From Sorangium cellulosum So0157-2 (GTDB lineage Bacteria > Myxococcota_A > Polyangia > Polyangiales > Polyangiaceae), in contig NC_021658.1 in the NCBI RefSeq assembly GCF_000418325.1, positions 434,001 through 498,000 of the forward strand: a stretch of DNA of 64,000 nucleotides. Reading direction: 5' to 3'. Positions within the stretch are counted from its first letter, which is position 1. Every line of letters begins with the position of its first letter. Below, piece after piece: positions 43,341-53,043 of this stretch. The notes below the pieces were generated by a model. The model saw only the letters and a program-made list of their open reading frames with translations. It did no database searches and was not told the origin of the DNA. Position numbers and translations under genes: made by a program.

Positions 43341-46300
43341 ATGGGAACCTCCGCGCACCCCCGCCCGTCCTCCGGGCCCTCGATCAGCGTCGACGCCATG
43401 GACATCGAAGCCCTGAAGCGCGAGCTCGAGCGGCTCCGCGCCGTGGCTTCCCGCGATCGCGGGTGGCTCAACGCGGTGCTCGAGCACAGCCCGCACGGCG
43501 TCATCATCTGCGACGCCTCCGGGAAGCTCGTCCTGCACAACCGATCGGCCGAGCGCATCTGGGCCGGCAGCGCCTCGACCGAGTCGATGCGCGACTGGAC
43601 GCTGTATCGCGCCTTTCACGACGACGGCCGCCCGTACGAGGCCGCCGACTGGGCGATGGCGCGCGCGATGTCCGCGAGGCAGGTCATCGAGAGCGAGGAG
43701 ACCCGGATCCAGCGCTTCGACGGGACGCGGGGCATGGTCCTCGGGAGCGCCGCGCCGATCATCGGGCCCGGAGGCGAGCTCGAAGGGGGGATCTCGGTGT
43801 TCGCCGACATCTCCCGCCTGAAGCAGGTCGAGGCGGAGCGCGGCGAGCTCGCGGCGCAGCTCTCGCGGCGCCTCGAGGAGCTCGATCGCAGCGCCCGGCT
43901 CACGCAGGCGCTGCTCGCGGTCAGCTCCGCGCTGAGCGGCGCGATGACGATCGAACAGATGGCGTCCGCCGTCGTCTGCGACGTCCACCGCGTGCTCGGC
44001 GCCTCGACCACGATGATGTACGCGGCGGACGAGGCGGCCGGGGCCGCGACGCTGATCGCCCAATCGGGGCTGGAGGAGCAGCGCGCGAGCCCTTACGCGA
44101 TCGTGCCCCTCGACGCCCGACTGCCGCTCTCGGAGGCGCTCCGGCAGCGCCGCCCCATCTGGGTGGGCACCCAGAGGAGCTTGCACGCGGCGTACCCCGA
44201 GCTCGCGGCGCTCAGGCCTGCTCGCGACGACATCGAGGCGCTCGCCGTCCTGCCCATCGTCGCCCACGGAGAGCTGCTCGGCGCGCTCTCGTTCTCGTTC
44301 GCGGCCGAGCGGGCGTGGACCGACGAAGAGCGCGAGTTCTTGCTCAGCGTGGCCGCGCAGTGCGCGTCGGCGCTCGACCGGGCGCGCCTGCTCGAGCAGG
44401 AGCGACAGGCCCGGGCGCGCGCGGAGATGCTCGCGGCCGAGCTCGAGCGGCAGCAGGCGACCTTGCGCCTGCTGAGCGAGGCGGGCGCCGTGCTCTCGAA
44501 CTCGCTCGACGTCGGGGCGCGGCTCGCGCACCTGACCCACCTCGCCGTGCCCACGCTCGCGGACTGGTGCGCCGTCGACATGCTGCACGGCGACACCGTC
44601 GAGCGCGTGGCCGTTCACCACTGCGATCCGGCGAAGATCGAGCTGGGCGAGCGCCTGCGGGCGATGTCCCCGCCCCGGCACGACGCCCCGACGGGCGTGC
44701 CCGCGGTCATCCGCACCGGTCGCCCCGAGTGGATGGCCGACATCCCGGGCTCGATGCTCGAGTCCGCCGCGATGAACCCCGAGCACCTGCGCCTGATCCG
44801 GTCGCTGGGCCTCAGGTCCTACGTCGTCGTCCCGCTCCGGGGGCGCGATCGGAACATCGGGGCGCTCACGCTGGTCCACGCCGAGTCGGGCCGGCGCTTC
44901 TGCGAGGCGGACGTCGCGCTCGCCGAGGAGCTCGCGAACCGCGTGGCCCTGCAGATCGACAACGCGAGGCTGTTCCAGCAGGTCGACGCGTCTCGCCAGC
45001 AGCTCGCGGGCCTGTTCAACCAGGCGCCGGCCGGCATCTGCATCATGCGCGGCCCCGAGCACGTCTTCGAGCTGGTGAATCCGACGTATCGAGACATCCT
45101 CGGCGGACGAGAGGTGCTGGGCAGGCCGATTCGGGGAGCGCTCCCGGAGCTGGACGGCCAAGGCATCTTCGAGCTCCTGGACGGGGTCTACCGGAGCGGT
45201 CAACCCTACGTCGGCACGTCCGTGCCCCTCCGCCTGCGCCGCGGCGCCGCCGGACCGGAGGAAGAGCGCTTCTTCAACTTCGTCTACCAGGCGATGCGCG
45301 CGCCGGACGGCAGCACCGAGGGCGTCATGGCGTTCGCGTTCGAGGTGACCGACCAGGTGCTGGCGCGCCGCCACGTCGAGCAGCTCGCGATCGAGCTCGC
45401 CACGAGCGAGGCGCGCCTCCGGACGCTGGTCCAGGCGACCACGGCCGTCGTGTGGACGGCCACCGCGGAGGGCAAGATCGTCGAGAGCTCGCCGAGCTGG
45501 CTCGAGTTCACGGGCCAGGGCGAGGCCGAGTACCTGGAGAGCGGCTTCCTGCGAGCGGTCCACCCCGACGATCGGGAGGCGATGATGCGGGCGTGGGCGG
45601 ACGCGACGGCGCGCGGCGCCGTGTACGAAGCCGAGTACAGGCTCCGCCGGAGAGACGGCTCGTATGCCTATACGGTGGCGCGCGCGGCGCCGGTCCGCGC
45701 CACGGACGGCAGCGTGCGCGAGTACGTGGGCTGCAACATGGATATCAGCCAGCAGCGCGAGGCCGAGCGGCTCACGCGAGAGCACGCCGAGGTGCTCGAG
45801 ACGCTCCACGAGGTGGGGCAGGTGCTGTCGGCGGAGCTCGAGCTCGACGCGCTCGTCCAGTCGGTCACGGACGCGGGGACGAAGCTCTCCGGCGCGGAGT
45901 TCGGCGCGTTCTTCTACAACGTGAGCGACGCGCAGAGCGGCAGCTACATGCTGTACGCGCTCTCGGGGGCGCCGAGGGAGGCCTTCTCGCGCTTCCCGAT
46001 GCCGCGCAACACGGCGCTGTTCGCGCCGACGTTCCGCGGAGAGGGCGTGATCCGCCTCGACGACGTGACCCGGGATCCGCGCTACGGAAAGAGCTCTCCT
46101 CATCACGGCCTGCCGGAGGGGCACCTCCCCGTGGCGAGCTACCTGGCCGTCCCCGTGGTCTCGCGGAGCGGCAAGGTCATCGGCGCGATGTTCTTCGGGC
46201 ACCCGAAGCCGGGGGTCTTCTCCGAGCGCTCCGAGCGCATCACCGTCGGCCTCGCCGCCCAGGCGGCGGTGGCGATGGACAACGCCCGGCTGTTCCGGGA

Positions 46301-47018
46301 GGCGCAGTCGCTCATCCGCGCGCTGGAGCGCACCAACGCCGAGCTCGACCAGTTCGCGTACGTGACGAGCCATGATCTGAAGGCGCCGCTCCGCGGCATC
46401 GCGAGCCTCGCCCAGTGGATCGAGGAGGACCTGTCGGACAAGCTCACCGACGACACGCGCCGGCAGATGGAGATGCTGCGCGGCCGCGTGCGGCGCATGG
46501 AGGCCCTGATCGAGGGGATCCTGGCCTACTCCCGCGCCACGAGGTTCCGCGAGAAGCCGGAGAGCGTGGACATCGAGAAGCTCTCGCGGGACGTGGTCGA
46601 GCTCATCGCCCCCAAGCCGCCTGCGCGGGTCACGCTCGACGTGCCGCCCGCGAGCTTGCGGACGTACCGGGTGCCGCTGCAACAGGTCTTGATGAACCTG
46701 ATCACGAACGCGCTCAAGCACGCTGGCCGCGAGGATGCGGCGGTGTCCGTGTCCGCCCGGGAGCAGGGCGATCAGTACGAGTTCTCGGTGTTGGACAACG
46801 GGCCTGGCATCGCCCCTGCGTTTCAGGAGAAGGTGTGGGGGATGTTCCAGACGCTGCAGGCGCGCGACAAGGTGGAGAGCACCGGGATCGGCCTTGCCAT
46901 CGTGCGGAAGATCGTGGAGAGCCGCGGCGGGCGGGCCTGGGTCGAGTCGGACGGCAAGAGCGGCGCGACCTTCCGGTTCACGTGGCCGAAGCGGGAAGAG
47001 GCGCAGGGCGCGGCGTAG
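43341..47018 (+). CDS. PAS/GAF multi-sensor histidine kinase (1225 aa)
   Basis: Large soluble-looking sensor kinase. Order: PAS (about 40-160), GAF (about 190-350), coiled coil, GAF (about 375-545), PAS (550-680), PAS with PAC (695-815), GAF (about 830-985), HisKA with His1011 in YVTSHDLKAPLRGIASL, and HATPase_c with N-box MNLITNALKHAG (Asn1123), DNGPGIA (1152-1158) and STGIGLAIVRKIV. The HDLKAPLRGI phospho-box resembles that of phytochrome-type kinases, but no chromophore cysteine context is evident in the GAF domains. No response regulator is adjacent. The long chain of sensory modules suggests integration of several signals. Confidence 0.94.
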   Translation: MGTSAHPRPSSGPSISVDAMDIEALKRELERLRAVASRDRGWLNAVLEHSPHGVIICDASGKLVLHNRSAERIWAGSASTESMRDWTLYRAFHDDGRPYEAADWAMARAMSARQVIESEETRIQRFDGTRGMVLGSAAPIIGPGGELEGGISVFADISRLKQVEAERGELAAQLSRRLEELDRSARLTQALLAVSSALSGAMTIEQMASAVVCDVHRVLGASTTMMYAADEAAGAATLIAQSGLEEQRASPYAIVPLDARLPLSEALRQRRPIWVGTQRSLHAAYPELAALRPARDDIEALAVLPIVAHGELLGALSFSFAAERAWTDEEREFLLSVAAQCASALDRARLLEQERQARARAEMLAAELERQQATLRLLSEAGAVLSNSLDVGARLAHLTHLAVPTLADWCAVDMLHGDTVERVAVHHCDPAKIELGERLRAMSPPRHDAPTGVPAVIRTGRPEWMADIPGSMLESAAMNPEHLRLIRSLGLRSYVVVPLRGRDRNIGALTLVHAESGRRFCEADVALAEELANRVALQIDNARLFQQVDASRQQLAGLFNQAPAGICIMRGPEHVFELVNPTYRDILGGREVLGRPIRGALPELDGQGIFELLDGVYRSGQPYVGTSVPLRLRRGAAGPEEERFFNFVYQAMRAPDGSTEGVMAFAFEVTDQVLARRHVEQLAIELATSEARLRTLVQATTAVVWTATAEGKIVESSPSWLEFTGQGEAEYLESGFLRAVHPDDREAMMRAWADATARGAVYEAEYRLRRRDGSYAYTVARAAPVRATDGSVREYVGCNMDISQQREAERLTREHAEVLETLHEVGQVLSAELELDALVQSVTDAGTKLSGAEFGAFFYNVSDAQSGSYMLYALSGAPREAFSRFPMPRNTALFAPTFRGEGVIRLDDVTRDPRYGKSSPHHGLPEGHLPVASYLAVPVVSRSGKVIGAMFFGHPKPGVFSERSERITVGLAAQAAVAMDNARLFREAQSLIRALERTNAELDQFAYVTSHDLKAPLRGIASLAQWIEEDLSDKLTDDTRRQMEMLRGRVRRMEALIEGILAYSRATRFREKPESVDIEKLSRDVVELIAPKPPARVTLDVPPASLRTYRVPLQQVLMNLITNALKHAGREDAAVSVSAREQGDQYEFSVLDNGPGIAPAFQEKVWGMFQTLQARDKVESTGIGLAIVRKIVESRGGRAWVESDGKSGATFRFTWPKREEAQGAA

Positions 47019-47026
47019 CGCCGCGC

Positions 47027-48193
47027 TCAGTTCGATGGCTTCGGCATCTGGAACACCACGGCGTCCTCTTCGGCTTCCAGGTTGTTGACGTTCCAGTAGA
47101 TGAACCCGCAGTCGACGGCGATCTCGAAGAAGTACGGCTCTCCGGTCGTGAGGGTGATCGTGTCCCCCTTGCCGATGTGCGCCCTGCGCACCTCGCCTCG
47201 ACCCTCGCCGTTCATGTAAACGGTCCAGTAGACGAACTCGTCGTCCACCGCGAGCGACTTGGCGACGGCCTGAGCGTCGACCGTGGTGGTGAAGGGCGGG
47301 GCGCCCGGCGCCGCGTCCGTCGCCTTGGACTGGACTGCGCCGGTGTTGTCGGTCACCCAGTACACGACGCCGCCCGCGAGGACGATCTCGGTCGGGTTGC
47401 CGTTCGTCTCCGCGAAGACCTCGGCGGTCTCGCCGAGCGGCTCCTTCGTCTTGCGCAGGATCTGGCTCGCCCAGTAATCCGACCAGTAGACGTGCGTCGC
47501 GTCGACGGCGACGCCGATCGGGTGTTCGCTGGTGGCGACCTGCTCGGCCAGCGCCTGGCTGCCGTCCGCCTTGGCCCGCCACACGGCCGGGGGCGTCTGC
47601 GTCGCCCAGTAGACGCTGTCGCCGAACGAGGCGATCCGGCCGAAGCCCGGAATGACGTCCTCGTCCTCCTGCCGAGGGACCTCCGCGATCCGGATCGGGC
47701 TGGAGCTCGGCGGATCGATGGAGATCCCCAGCACGTCTCCGTTGCTCCAGTTGATCCACGAGAGCTGCCCGCCCGCGTAGGTGACCCAGGCGGTGTCGCC
47801 GAATCCGAGGGTGCCCGGGAGCGTGCGCGCGGCCCCGCCATCCTTCGGGATGGCGACGATGGCCTCGTTGTTGGCCATCAGCACGGCATCCGGGGTGACC
47901 GCCATGCCCTTCGGGTTGGACCCGAGCACCCCCGGCATCTGCGTCACGGGGCACTCTCCCGCGGCGCAGCTCGATGGAGGGCACGAGGGCGCGCGCCCGC
48001 CCGCCCCGTCGGCGCCGCCGGAGCCCGACGTGGCCTGCGCCGAGCCGCCATCTCCGGAGCCCGTGGTCGCCGTCGCCGAGGACGAGGAGGGGGTCGCGTC
48101 CGTGCCGGGCTCGATGCCGAAAATGAGGTTGCAACCGCTGCCCGCCGCTCCGAGCGCGAGCAGGGCGCAGGGCAGAGCGATCTCCTTGACCAT
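47027..48193 (-). CDS. Beta-propeller-like lipoprotein
   Basis: Lipoprotein of 388 aa: leader MVKEIALPCALLALGAAGSG with lipobox GSGC, followed by NLIFGIEPG, a phrase common in myxobacterial lipoproteins, then a Ser/Thr/Gly linker. The remainder repeats VYWxDxxxxxxxRxxKxDG-like strands (DSVYWATQTP, THVYWSDYW, GVVYWVTDN, EFVYWTVYM, GFIYWNVNN), the pattern of YWTD/NHL-type beta-propellers, about six blades. A Cys-rich pair (SCPPSSCAAGECP) precedes the propeller. Surface binding protein of unknown ligand. Convergent with the sensor kinase, divergent from the GFA gene. Confidence 0.8.
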   Translation of the reverse strand: MVKEIALPCALLALGAAGSGCNLIFGIEPGTDATPSSSSATATTGSGDGGSAQATSGSGGADGAGGRAPSCPPSSCAAGECPVTQMPGVLGSNPKGMAVTPDAVLMANNEAIVAIPKDGGAARTLPGTLGFGDTAWVTYAGGQLSWINWSNGDVLGISIDPPSSSPIRIAEVPRQEDEDVIPGFGRIASFGDSVYWATQTPPAVWRAKADGSQALAEQVATSEHPIGVAVDATHVYWSDYWASQILRKTKEPLGETAEVFAETNGNPTEIVLAGGVVYWVTDNTGAVQSKATDAAPGAPPFTTTVDAQAVAKSLAVDDEFVYWTVYMNGEGRGEVRRAHIGKGDTITLTTGEPYFFEIAVDCGFIYWNVNNLEAEEDAVVFQMPKPSN

Positions 48194-48231
48194 GACGAAG
48201 TGTATAGAACGCGCGCGCGGCGCTGGCTACG

Positions 48232-48705
48232 ATGGGCGAGTACCGCGCGATGGGAGACGAACCGCGAGCTGGATTCGAGCGTGTCCGGAGCGGCAGCTGC
48301 GCCTGCGGCGCCGTGAGGTTTCAGCTTCGTGGCGAGCCTGTGCGCGTGGGGCTCTGCCACTGCACGTCCTGCAGGAAGGAGACCGGCAGCGTCTTCATGC
48401 CGTACGCGGTGTGGCCGTGGTCGAGCTTCGAGTCCACGGGCGAGACGAGGTGCTGGGAGGGACGCAGCTTCTGCCCGACGTGCGGGTCGCGGCTGTTCTC
48501 GCCGCGCGAGGCGGAGGGCGAGGTCGAGATCAAGCTGGGATGTCTGGACGACGCTCCGACGGATCTCGCTCCGAGCTACGAGATCTGGATCAAGCGCCGC
48601 GAGCCGTGGCTGCCGCCCCTCTCGGGCGCGGAGCAGCACGCGGAAGATCCGCCGTGGGTCACCGGCGCCCGGAGCGCGCCGCCGGCTCCTGGCGAGCCCG
48701 GGTGA
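48232..48705 (+). CDS. GFA family zinc protein
   Basis: Small cytoplasmic protein of 157 aa of the GFA (glutathione-dependent formaldehyde-activating enzyme-like) group. Zinc cysteines are in GSCACGAVRF, CHCTSCRK and FCPTCGSRLF, the standard order. ATG 48232 or 48250 could be used. Most bacterial GFA proteins do not act on formaldehyde and their substrate is unknown. It stands alone, divergent from the propeller lipoprotein gene by 38 bases. Confidence 0.88.
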   Translation: MGEYRAMGDEPRAGFERVRSGSCACGAVRFQLRGEPVRVGLCHCTSCRKETGSVFMPYAVWPWSSFESTGETRCWEGRSFCPTCGSRLFSPREAEGEVEIKLGCLDDAPTDLAPSYEIWIKRREPWLPPLSGAEQHAEDPPWVTGARSAPPAPGEPG

Positions 48706-48744
48706 CTGGCACCCTCCGCGCGCTCCCGAGCGCGACACCCGCGC

Positions 48745-51700
48745 TCACGCCAGCCTGCGGAGCTGCTCCAGCCGCCGGCGCTGGTCGATGTCGCGCCGCT
48801 TGATCTTCCCGGTCCTGAGCTCCTCGTACGGCCCGCACACGGGCCGGTAATCGCACTGCGCGCACGCCCCCTCCGCCGGCATCGGCAGGAGCGCCGCCCT
48901 GTCGATCGCGTCGCCGATGATCCCCGCCACCTGCGCGGCCGCCTCGCGGGCCCGCGCGTCCAGGTAGATCGGCACCTCGGTGAAGCCGCCGGCGGACGTG
49001 CAGTAATAGAGCCGCCCCGACTCGACCTGCGTCCCCGGCGGCATGAGCTTCTCCAGCGCGAGCGCGTAGAGGACCGGCTGGAGCGTGCCCCCGCCGCTCA
49101 CGACCGCGTCGCGCGGCGCCCGCGCCTTGCCCGTCTTGTAGTCGGTGGCCCGCATCGCGCCCCACACGCTGCGCTCGACGAGGTCGATCGACCCCCGGAG
49201 CTTGACCCCGCAGTCGAGCTCCACCGGCTGGTCCGAGCTCCCCGGATCCCGGGTGGCGAAGCGGCGCGGCAGCCCGAACGACAGCTCGAAATGGATCGGC
49301 TCCCAGTCGCGGTCCTCCGCGGCGCGCCGCAGCCACTCGCGGAGATCGGCCCGCACCGACGCGATGCCGTCGTCCCAGACGCGCTGGATCGCCGGCGCGA
49401 GCTCGTCGGCGTAGCGCGCGGCCACGCGGTCGAGCGCCCGATCGAGCTCGGCCCGCGCGTCGTCGAGCGAGGCCACGCTCACCGGCAGCTTGCCCGCGTC
49501 GCGCAGCGCGACGAGCACCTCGTAGAGCACGTCGTGCACGAGCCGGCCGCGCTGGAGCGGGTCGAGCTCCTCGATCGCCTCCGGCGCCGGGCGCGGCGCG
49601 AGCTTGTGCACGGCGTAGAGGAAGAACCGGTAGGGGCACGCGGCGAAGTGCTGGAGCGCGGTCGGCGAGAACGACCGGCGCCCGAACGCGTGCTTCGCGA
49701 GCGCCTCGCGCGCCTCCGCGACCGGCTTGAACAGCCCGTCCGCGCTCGTCCACGCCGGGATCCAGCGCCGCGCCCGGAACCGGAGCGCCCGCGCGAGGTG
49801 CGGGTTCGCGCCGAGCAGGTAGCGCGCCGTGCCGATGGTCCGGTCCTCCGGGAGGCTGAAGAGCGTCTCCAGGAGCGCGAGGTCGTGCTCCGCCGCGTCG
49901 ATGGCGTCCTCGGGCCGCGCGGGCGCGGGCCAGCCGATGCGCGCGGCGCCGCCCTGCTCGGCGCGGCGCTCGAGCTCGCCGAAGCCGGGCAGCCTGCCCT
50001 CGGCCGCGCGCAGGAGCTCGAGCCCGTAGAACGACGGCACCCGCGGCCGCGACTGGTCCATGTCGACGCGCGGGTACGACACGACGAGCTTGCGGCGGGC
50101 CGCGCCGACCGCGAGCCGGAGCGCGAGGCGCTCGCGCGCCACCCGGTCGTCGCTCGTGTCGAGGCCCGAGGCGCCCCCGGCGATCGCCCGGCGGAGCGCG
50201 TCGCGGAGGATCGGGTCCTCGACGACCTTTTGCGGGAAGATCCGCTCGGCGAGCCCGGGCACGAAGACCACGTCGAACGAGCGCCCGCGGGCGGCCTCGA
50301 TCGGCGCGACGAAGAGGCGCCCGTCGCGGCGGGCGGCCGGGGGCAGCACGAGGTCGGTGAGCCGGTGCGCGAGGCAGAGGCGCACCTCGCCGAGGTCGAC
50401 GGGGCCCACGTCGGCCATCGGCGCGAGCTCGGCGAGCACCGCGAGCACCCGCTCGGGGCGCCGGAGCGCGCGCGTCGCGAGCGCCGAGAGCCGGTCGCGC
50501 CACGCGCCCCACGTCGCGCGCTCGCCCGGGCTCGGCAGCGCCGAGAGGAGCGGCAGCGCGAAATCGCGCAGCGCCGAGAGGTCGGCGAGCGTCCGCGCGA
50601 TGCGCGCGGCGTCGCGCTCCTCCGGGGCGCGCGTGAGCTCTTGCCGGAGCTCCCGCTCGAAGCCGGAGAGCCGCGCCTTCCACCGGTCGAGCCCGCCGAT
50701 CACCGCCGCGTCGACGAGGATCCGCTCCCAGCGCCGCGGGGCGCGCAGGGTGCCGTCCTGCACGGGGGCGTCGCGGTCGCCGCCCGGCGCGCCCAGCGGG
50801 GCCGGCGGTTCCGGAGCGCCCGTCGGTTCCGGCGCGGCAGGCGGTTCCGGCGCGGCAGGCGGTTCCGGCGCTGCTTGCGGTTCCCGCGTGCCCCGCGGTT
50901 CCTGCGCGCCTGCGCGGGGCAGCGCGCCGCCGCGGGAGAGCGCCTCCTCTTCATCTCCGATCGCCGCCGCGTCCCCGAGCTCCTCCGCGCCGTCGTCGAG
51001 CTCGCCGCGCAGGAGCGCGGGGAAGAGGTCGTCGTCCGGCGGCACCCACCGGTCGGCCTCCGACGCGGCCGGGGGCGGCTCGCCCGCGGGCGTGGCGTCG
51101 GGCACCTGCCCGAGCGAGAGGTACTCGGCGAAGCGCGACGCCGAGAGGTGCTCGGCCGCGCACGCGAGCAGCGCGAGCAGCGCCCGGCCGGCCGGATCGG
51201 GCTGGACCGAGCCCTGCGCGAAGTACGCGGGGATCCCGGCCCGGCGCAGCGCCTCGACGAGGTGCGCGCGGTACTGCTCGGGCGCGCGCAGGAGGATCGC
51301 CATGCGCTCGAACGGCACGCCGCGGCCGGCCTCGCGCAGCGCGATGCGCGCGAGCTCCACGCACTCCCGGCTCTCCCCGGGCGCGGAGAGGATCTCCACC
51401 TCGTCGCCGAGCCCCGGCGCCTCGTCGGTGAGCGGATCGAACAGGTGCTCCTGCAGGCGCGCGAGCGAGGTGCTGGGCGCGCCCGGCGGCGGCCCGTCGT
51501 CCGCGTCGTGCGCGTCGTCCGCGTCGCCGCCCGCGTCGCTGGCCGCGCCGGCGCCGTCGTGCGCGGCCGAGACCGCGGTCAGCGAGACGCGCCGCGCCGG
51601 CGACCGGAGCGCGGCCTCGAGGTGGCGCAGCGACGCGGCGTCGCCGGCGGGCACGGTGGCGAGCGCGTCGGGCGAGCGCGCGGCGAGCGCCTCGATCAGC

Positions 51701-52317
51701 TCGCGCTCCAGCGCGAACCGCACCGGCAGGTCGAGCAGGAGCATCGGCAGCCCGAGCAGCGGGTGCCGCGCGCGCGGGTCGCCGCCGTCGTCGGCCCGCG
51801 CGCGCTCGGCCGCGAGGCGCAGGACGAGCGCGCGATCGGCGAGCCCGGCCGCGTCCAGGGCGGCGTCGAAGGCGCGGGCGATGCCGTCGAGCTCGGCCGG
51901 CGCGAGCGCGTCCGGGTCGACGCCGGCGAGCCGCACCTCGTCGAGCGTCCGCGCCACGGCGCGCGGCAGCCCGGGCCGATCCGCGACGCGGGTGAAGCGG
52001 CCGAGCAGCCCGTCCTGCGAGAGCCCGTCGAGGGCGCGCGCGCACAGCGCCTCGATCGCGAGGGCGCTGGCCGGGACGAGGCCGCGCGCGGCGAGCGCCG
52101 GCATCGCGAGCGCGGCGGCGACGCGCCCCAGGGTGAGCCGGTGCCAGCCGAAGGTGGCGCGGCGGCCGCGGATCGACGCGCGGGCGAGCTCGCTCGCGGC
52201 CTCGACCGACGCGCCGACGAGGAGCACGCGCTCGGCGGGGCGCCGGCGGCGCAGCCAGCCCACGGCGCGATCGAGGCGGGCGGCGGCGCTGGGCGAGGTG
52301 ATGACGGCGTGGGGCAC
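48745..52317 (-). CDS. AddB-like protein: inactive helicase fold plus PD-(D/E)XK nuclease
   Basis: 1190-aa protein with a GTG start. The N-terminal half follows a helicase-like fold but the P-loop position reads LLVGASVEAASELA without GxGKT, so ATP binding there is unlikely. An acidic linker carries APEPP repeats (about 465-500). The C-terminal nuclease domain begins near HFAACPYRFFLYAVHKL; catalytic residues are Asp1045 in GSIDLVE and Asp1059-Tyr-Lys1061 in ATDYKTGK. CAQCDYRPVC (1152-1161) together with the earlier Cys fits an Fe-S staple as in AddB/Cas4 nucleases. It should act in DNA end processing, but no AddA partner is in the window. Confidence 0.85.
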   Translation of the reverse strand: MPHAVITSPSAAARLDRAVGWLRRRRPAERVLLVGASVEAASELARASIRGRRATFGWHRLTLGRVAAALAMPALAARGLVPASALAIEALCARALDGLSQDGLLGRFTRVADRPGLPRAVARTLDEVRLAGVDPDALAPAELDGIARAFDAALDAAGLADRALVLRLAAERARADDGGDPRARHPLLGLPMLLLDLPVRFALERELIEALAARSPDALATVPAGDAASLRHLEAALRSPARRVSLTAVSAAHDGAGAASDAGGDADDAHDADDGPPPGAPSTSLARLQEHLFDPLTDEAPGLGDEVEILSAPGESRECVELARIALREAGRGVPFERMAILLRAPEQYRAHLVEALRRAGIPAYFAQGSVQPDPAGRALLALLACAAEHLSASRFAEYLSLGQVPDATPAGEPPPAASEADRWVPPDDDLFPALLRGELDDGAEELGDAAAIGDEEEALSRGGALPRAGAQEPRGTREPQAAPEPPAAPEPPAAPEPTGAPEPPAPLGAPGGDRDAPVQDGTLRAPRRWERILVDAAVIGGLDRWKARLSGFERELRQELTRAPEERDAARIARTLADLSALRDFALPLLSALPSPGERATWGAWRDRLSALATRALRRPERVLAVLAELAPMADVGPVDLGEVRLCLAHRLTDLVLPPAARRDGRLFVAPIEAARGRSFDVVFVPGLAERIFPQKVVEDPILRDALRRAIAGGASGLDTSDDRVARERLALRLAVGAARRKLVVSYPRVDMDQSRPRVPSFYGLELLRAAEGRLPGFGELERRAEQGGAARIGWPAPARPEDAIDAAEHDLALLETLFSLPEDRTIGTARYLLGANPHLARALRFRARRWIPAWTSADGLFKPVAEAREALAKHAFGRRSFSPTALQHFAACPYRFFLYAVHKLAPRPAPEAIEELDPLQRGRLVHDVLYEVLVALRDAGKLPVSVASLDDARAELDRALDRVAARYADELAPAIQRVWDDGIASVRADLREWLRRAAEDRDWEPIHFELSFGLPRRFATRDPGSSDQPVELDCGVKLRGSIDLVERSVWGAMRATDYKTGKARAPRDAVVSGGGTLQPVLYALALEKLMPPGTQVESGRLYYCTSAGGFTEVPIYLDARAREAAAQVAGIIGDAIDRAALLPMPAEGACAQCDYRPVCGPYEELRTGKIKRRDIDQRRRLEQLRRLA

Positions 52318-52348
52318 GAGGGCGATAGGGCGATGAGGGGTGCGGCGG

Positions 52349-52543
52349 AGGCCGCGGCGACAGAGACCGCTGCACGACGACGGTGCAGGCCGGGAGTGTG
52401 AAGCAGAACGGCGGTGGAGGAAACCCGCCGCCGAGCGGGACGGCGCCGGCGCGGGGCCGGTCGAGGCCGCCGGGTTCGGGCCAGTCGAGGCCGCCGGGCG
52501 GAGGCCCGGAGCTGCTTGGCCTCGACGGCTGGTCCGCGTACGC
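52349..52543 (+). repeat. 195-bp direct repeat, left copy
   Basis: Begins AGGCCGCGGCGA and ends near CCGCGTACGCT. It is about 85-90 percent identical by eye to 53852-54045, in the same orientation. Conserved landmarks are GTGCAGGCCGGGAGTGTGAA and GGCGGTGGAGGAAACCCGCC. The two copies enclose the 89-aa protein gene and the toxin-antitoxin pair. Just before it is the start of the AddB-like gene. Confidence 0.85.
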
Positions 52544-52617
52544 TTATTCGGTGCCCATCTTGCGTAGCGCTAGCTCATACGCAGAGGCCGTCCCGAACGA
52601 TTAACAGATATATCCAG

Positions 52618-52887
52618 ATGGACAAGGCCGTCGGAATACCTCGAATCGTCGCTTGGGCAGACCCTGCGAAGCACACCATTCGGTGGACAAATGCTAATGC
52701 AGATGCTCTGCCGAAGTCGAGCTACGACTCGATCCGCAAGCACTACGTGCCCTACTTCGAGAAGGACTTGCGCCGCCTCGGTGCGGCCATCGAGAATCCG
52801 CCCACGTGGTCCGCCCTGAAGAACGCGGGCGAGCGCGCCATCCCGGCGGACGTTGCCCCCGACGACGATCCCACCGACGATGAGTGA
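52618..52887 (+). CDS. Hypothetical 89-aa protein
   Basis: Small protein not recognised. It starts at ATG 52618 and reads MDKAVGIPRIVAWADPAKHT, then KHYVPYFEKDLRRLGAAIEN, ending in an acidic DDDPTDDE tail. Its first half and the upstream 60 bases are clearly less GC-rich than surrounding genes, suggesting recent transfer. It lies 156 bases before the antitoxin gene and inside the pair of direct repeats, so it may belong to the same module. Confidence 0.55.
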   Translation: MDKAVGIPRIVAWADPAKHTIRWTNANADALPKSSYDSIRKHYVPYFEKDLRRLGAAIENPPTWSALKNAGERAIPADVAPDDDPTDDE

Positions 52888-53043
52888 GCCGGGTCGACGC
52901 GAGGTTCGCGTGGAGGGACCCCGGGTCACGTGAGCGTTCGCCCGGCGTCCACCGCGGGCGGTGCAGGGCGGGGAGCGTCTCGGCCTTGCAGGCCGCGGCG
53001 TCAGGTGGGATCCTCGGGATGCACCGGCGTGACGTGAGGCAGC

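Noticed and set aside
42795..48134. 1779-residue minus-strand open frame
   Set aside because: It lies opposite the PAS/GAF kinase and CPBP genes, is Arg/Ala/His-rich and has no family motif; an artefact of high GC.
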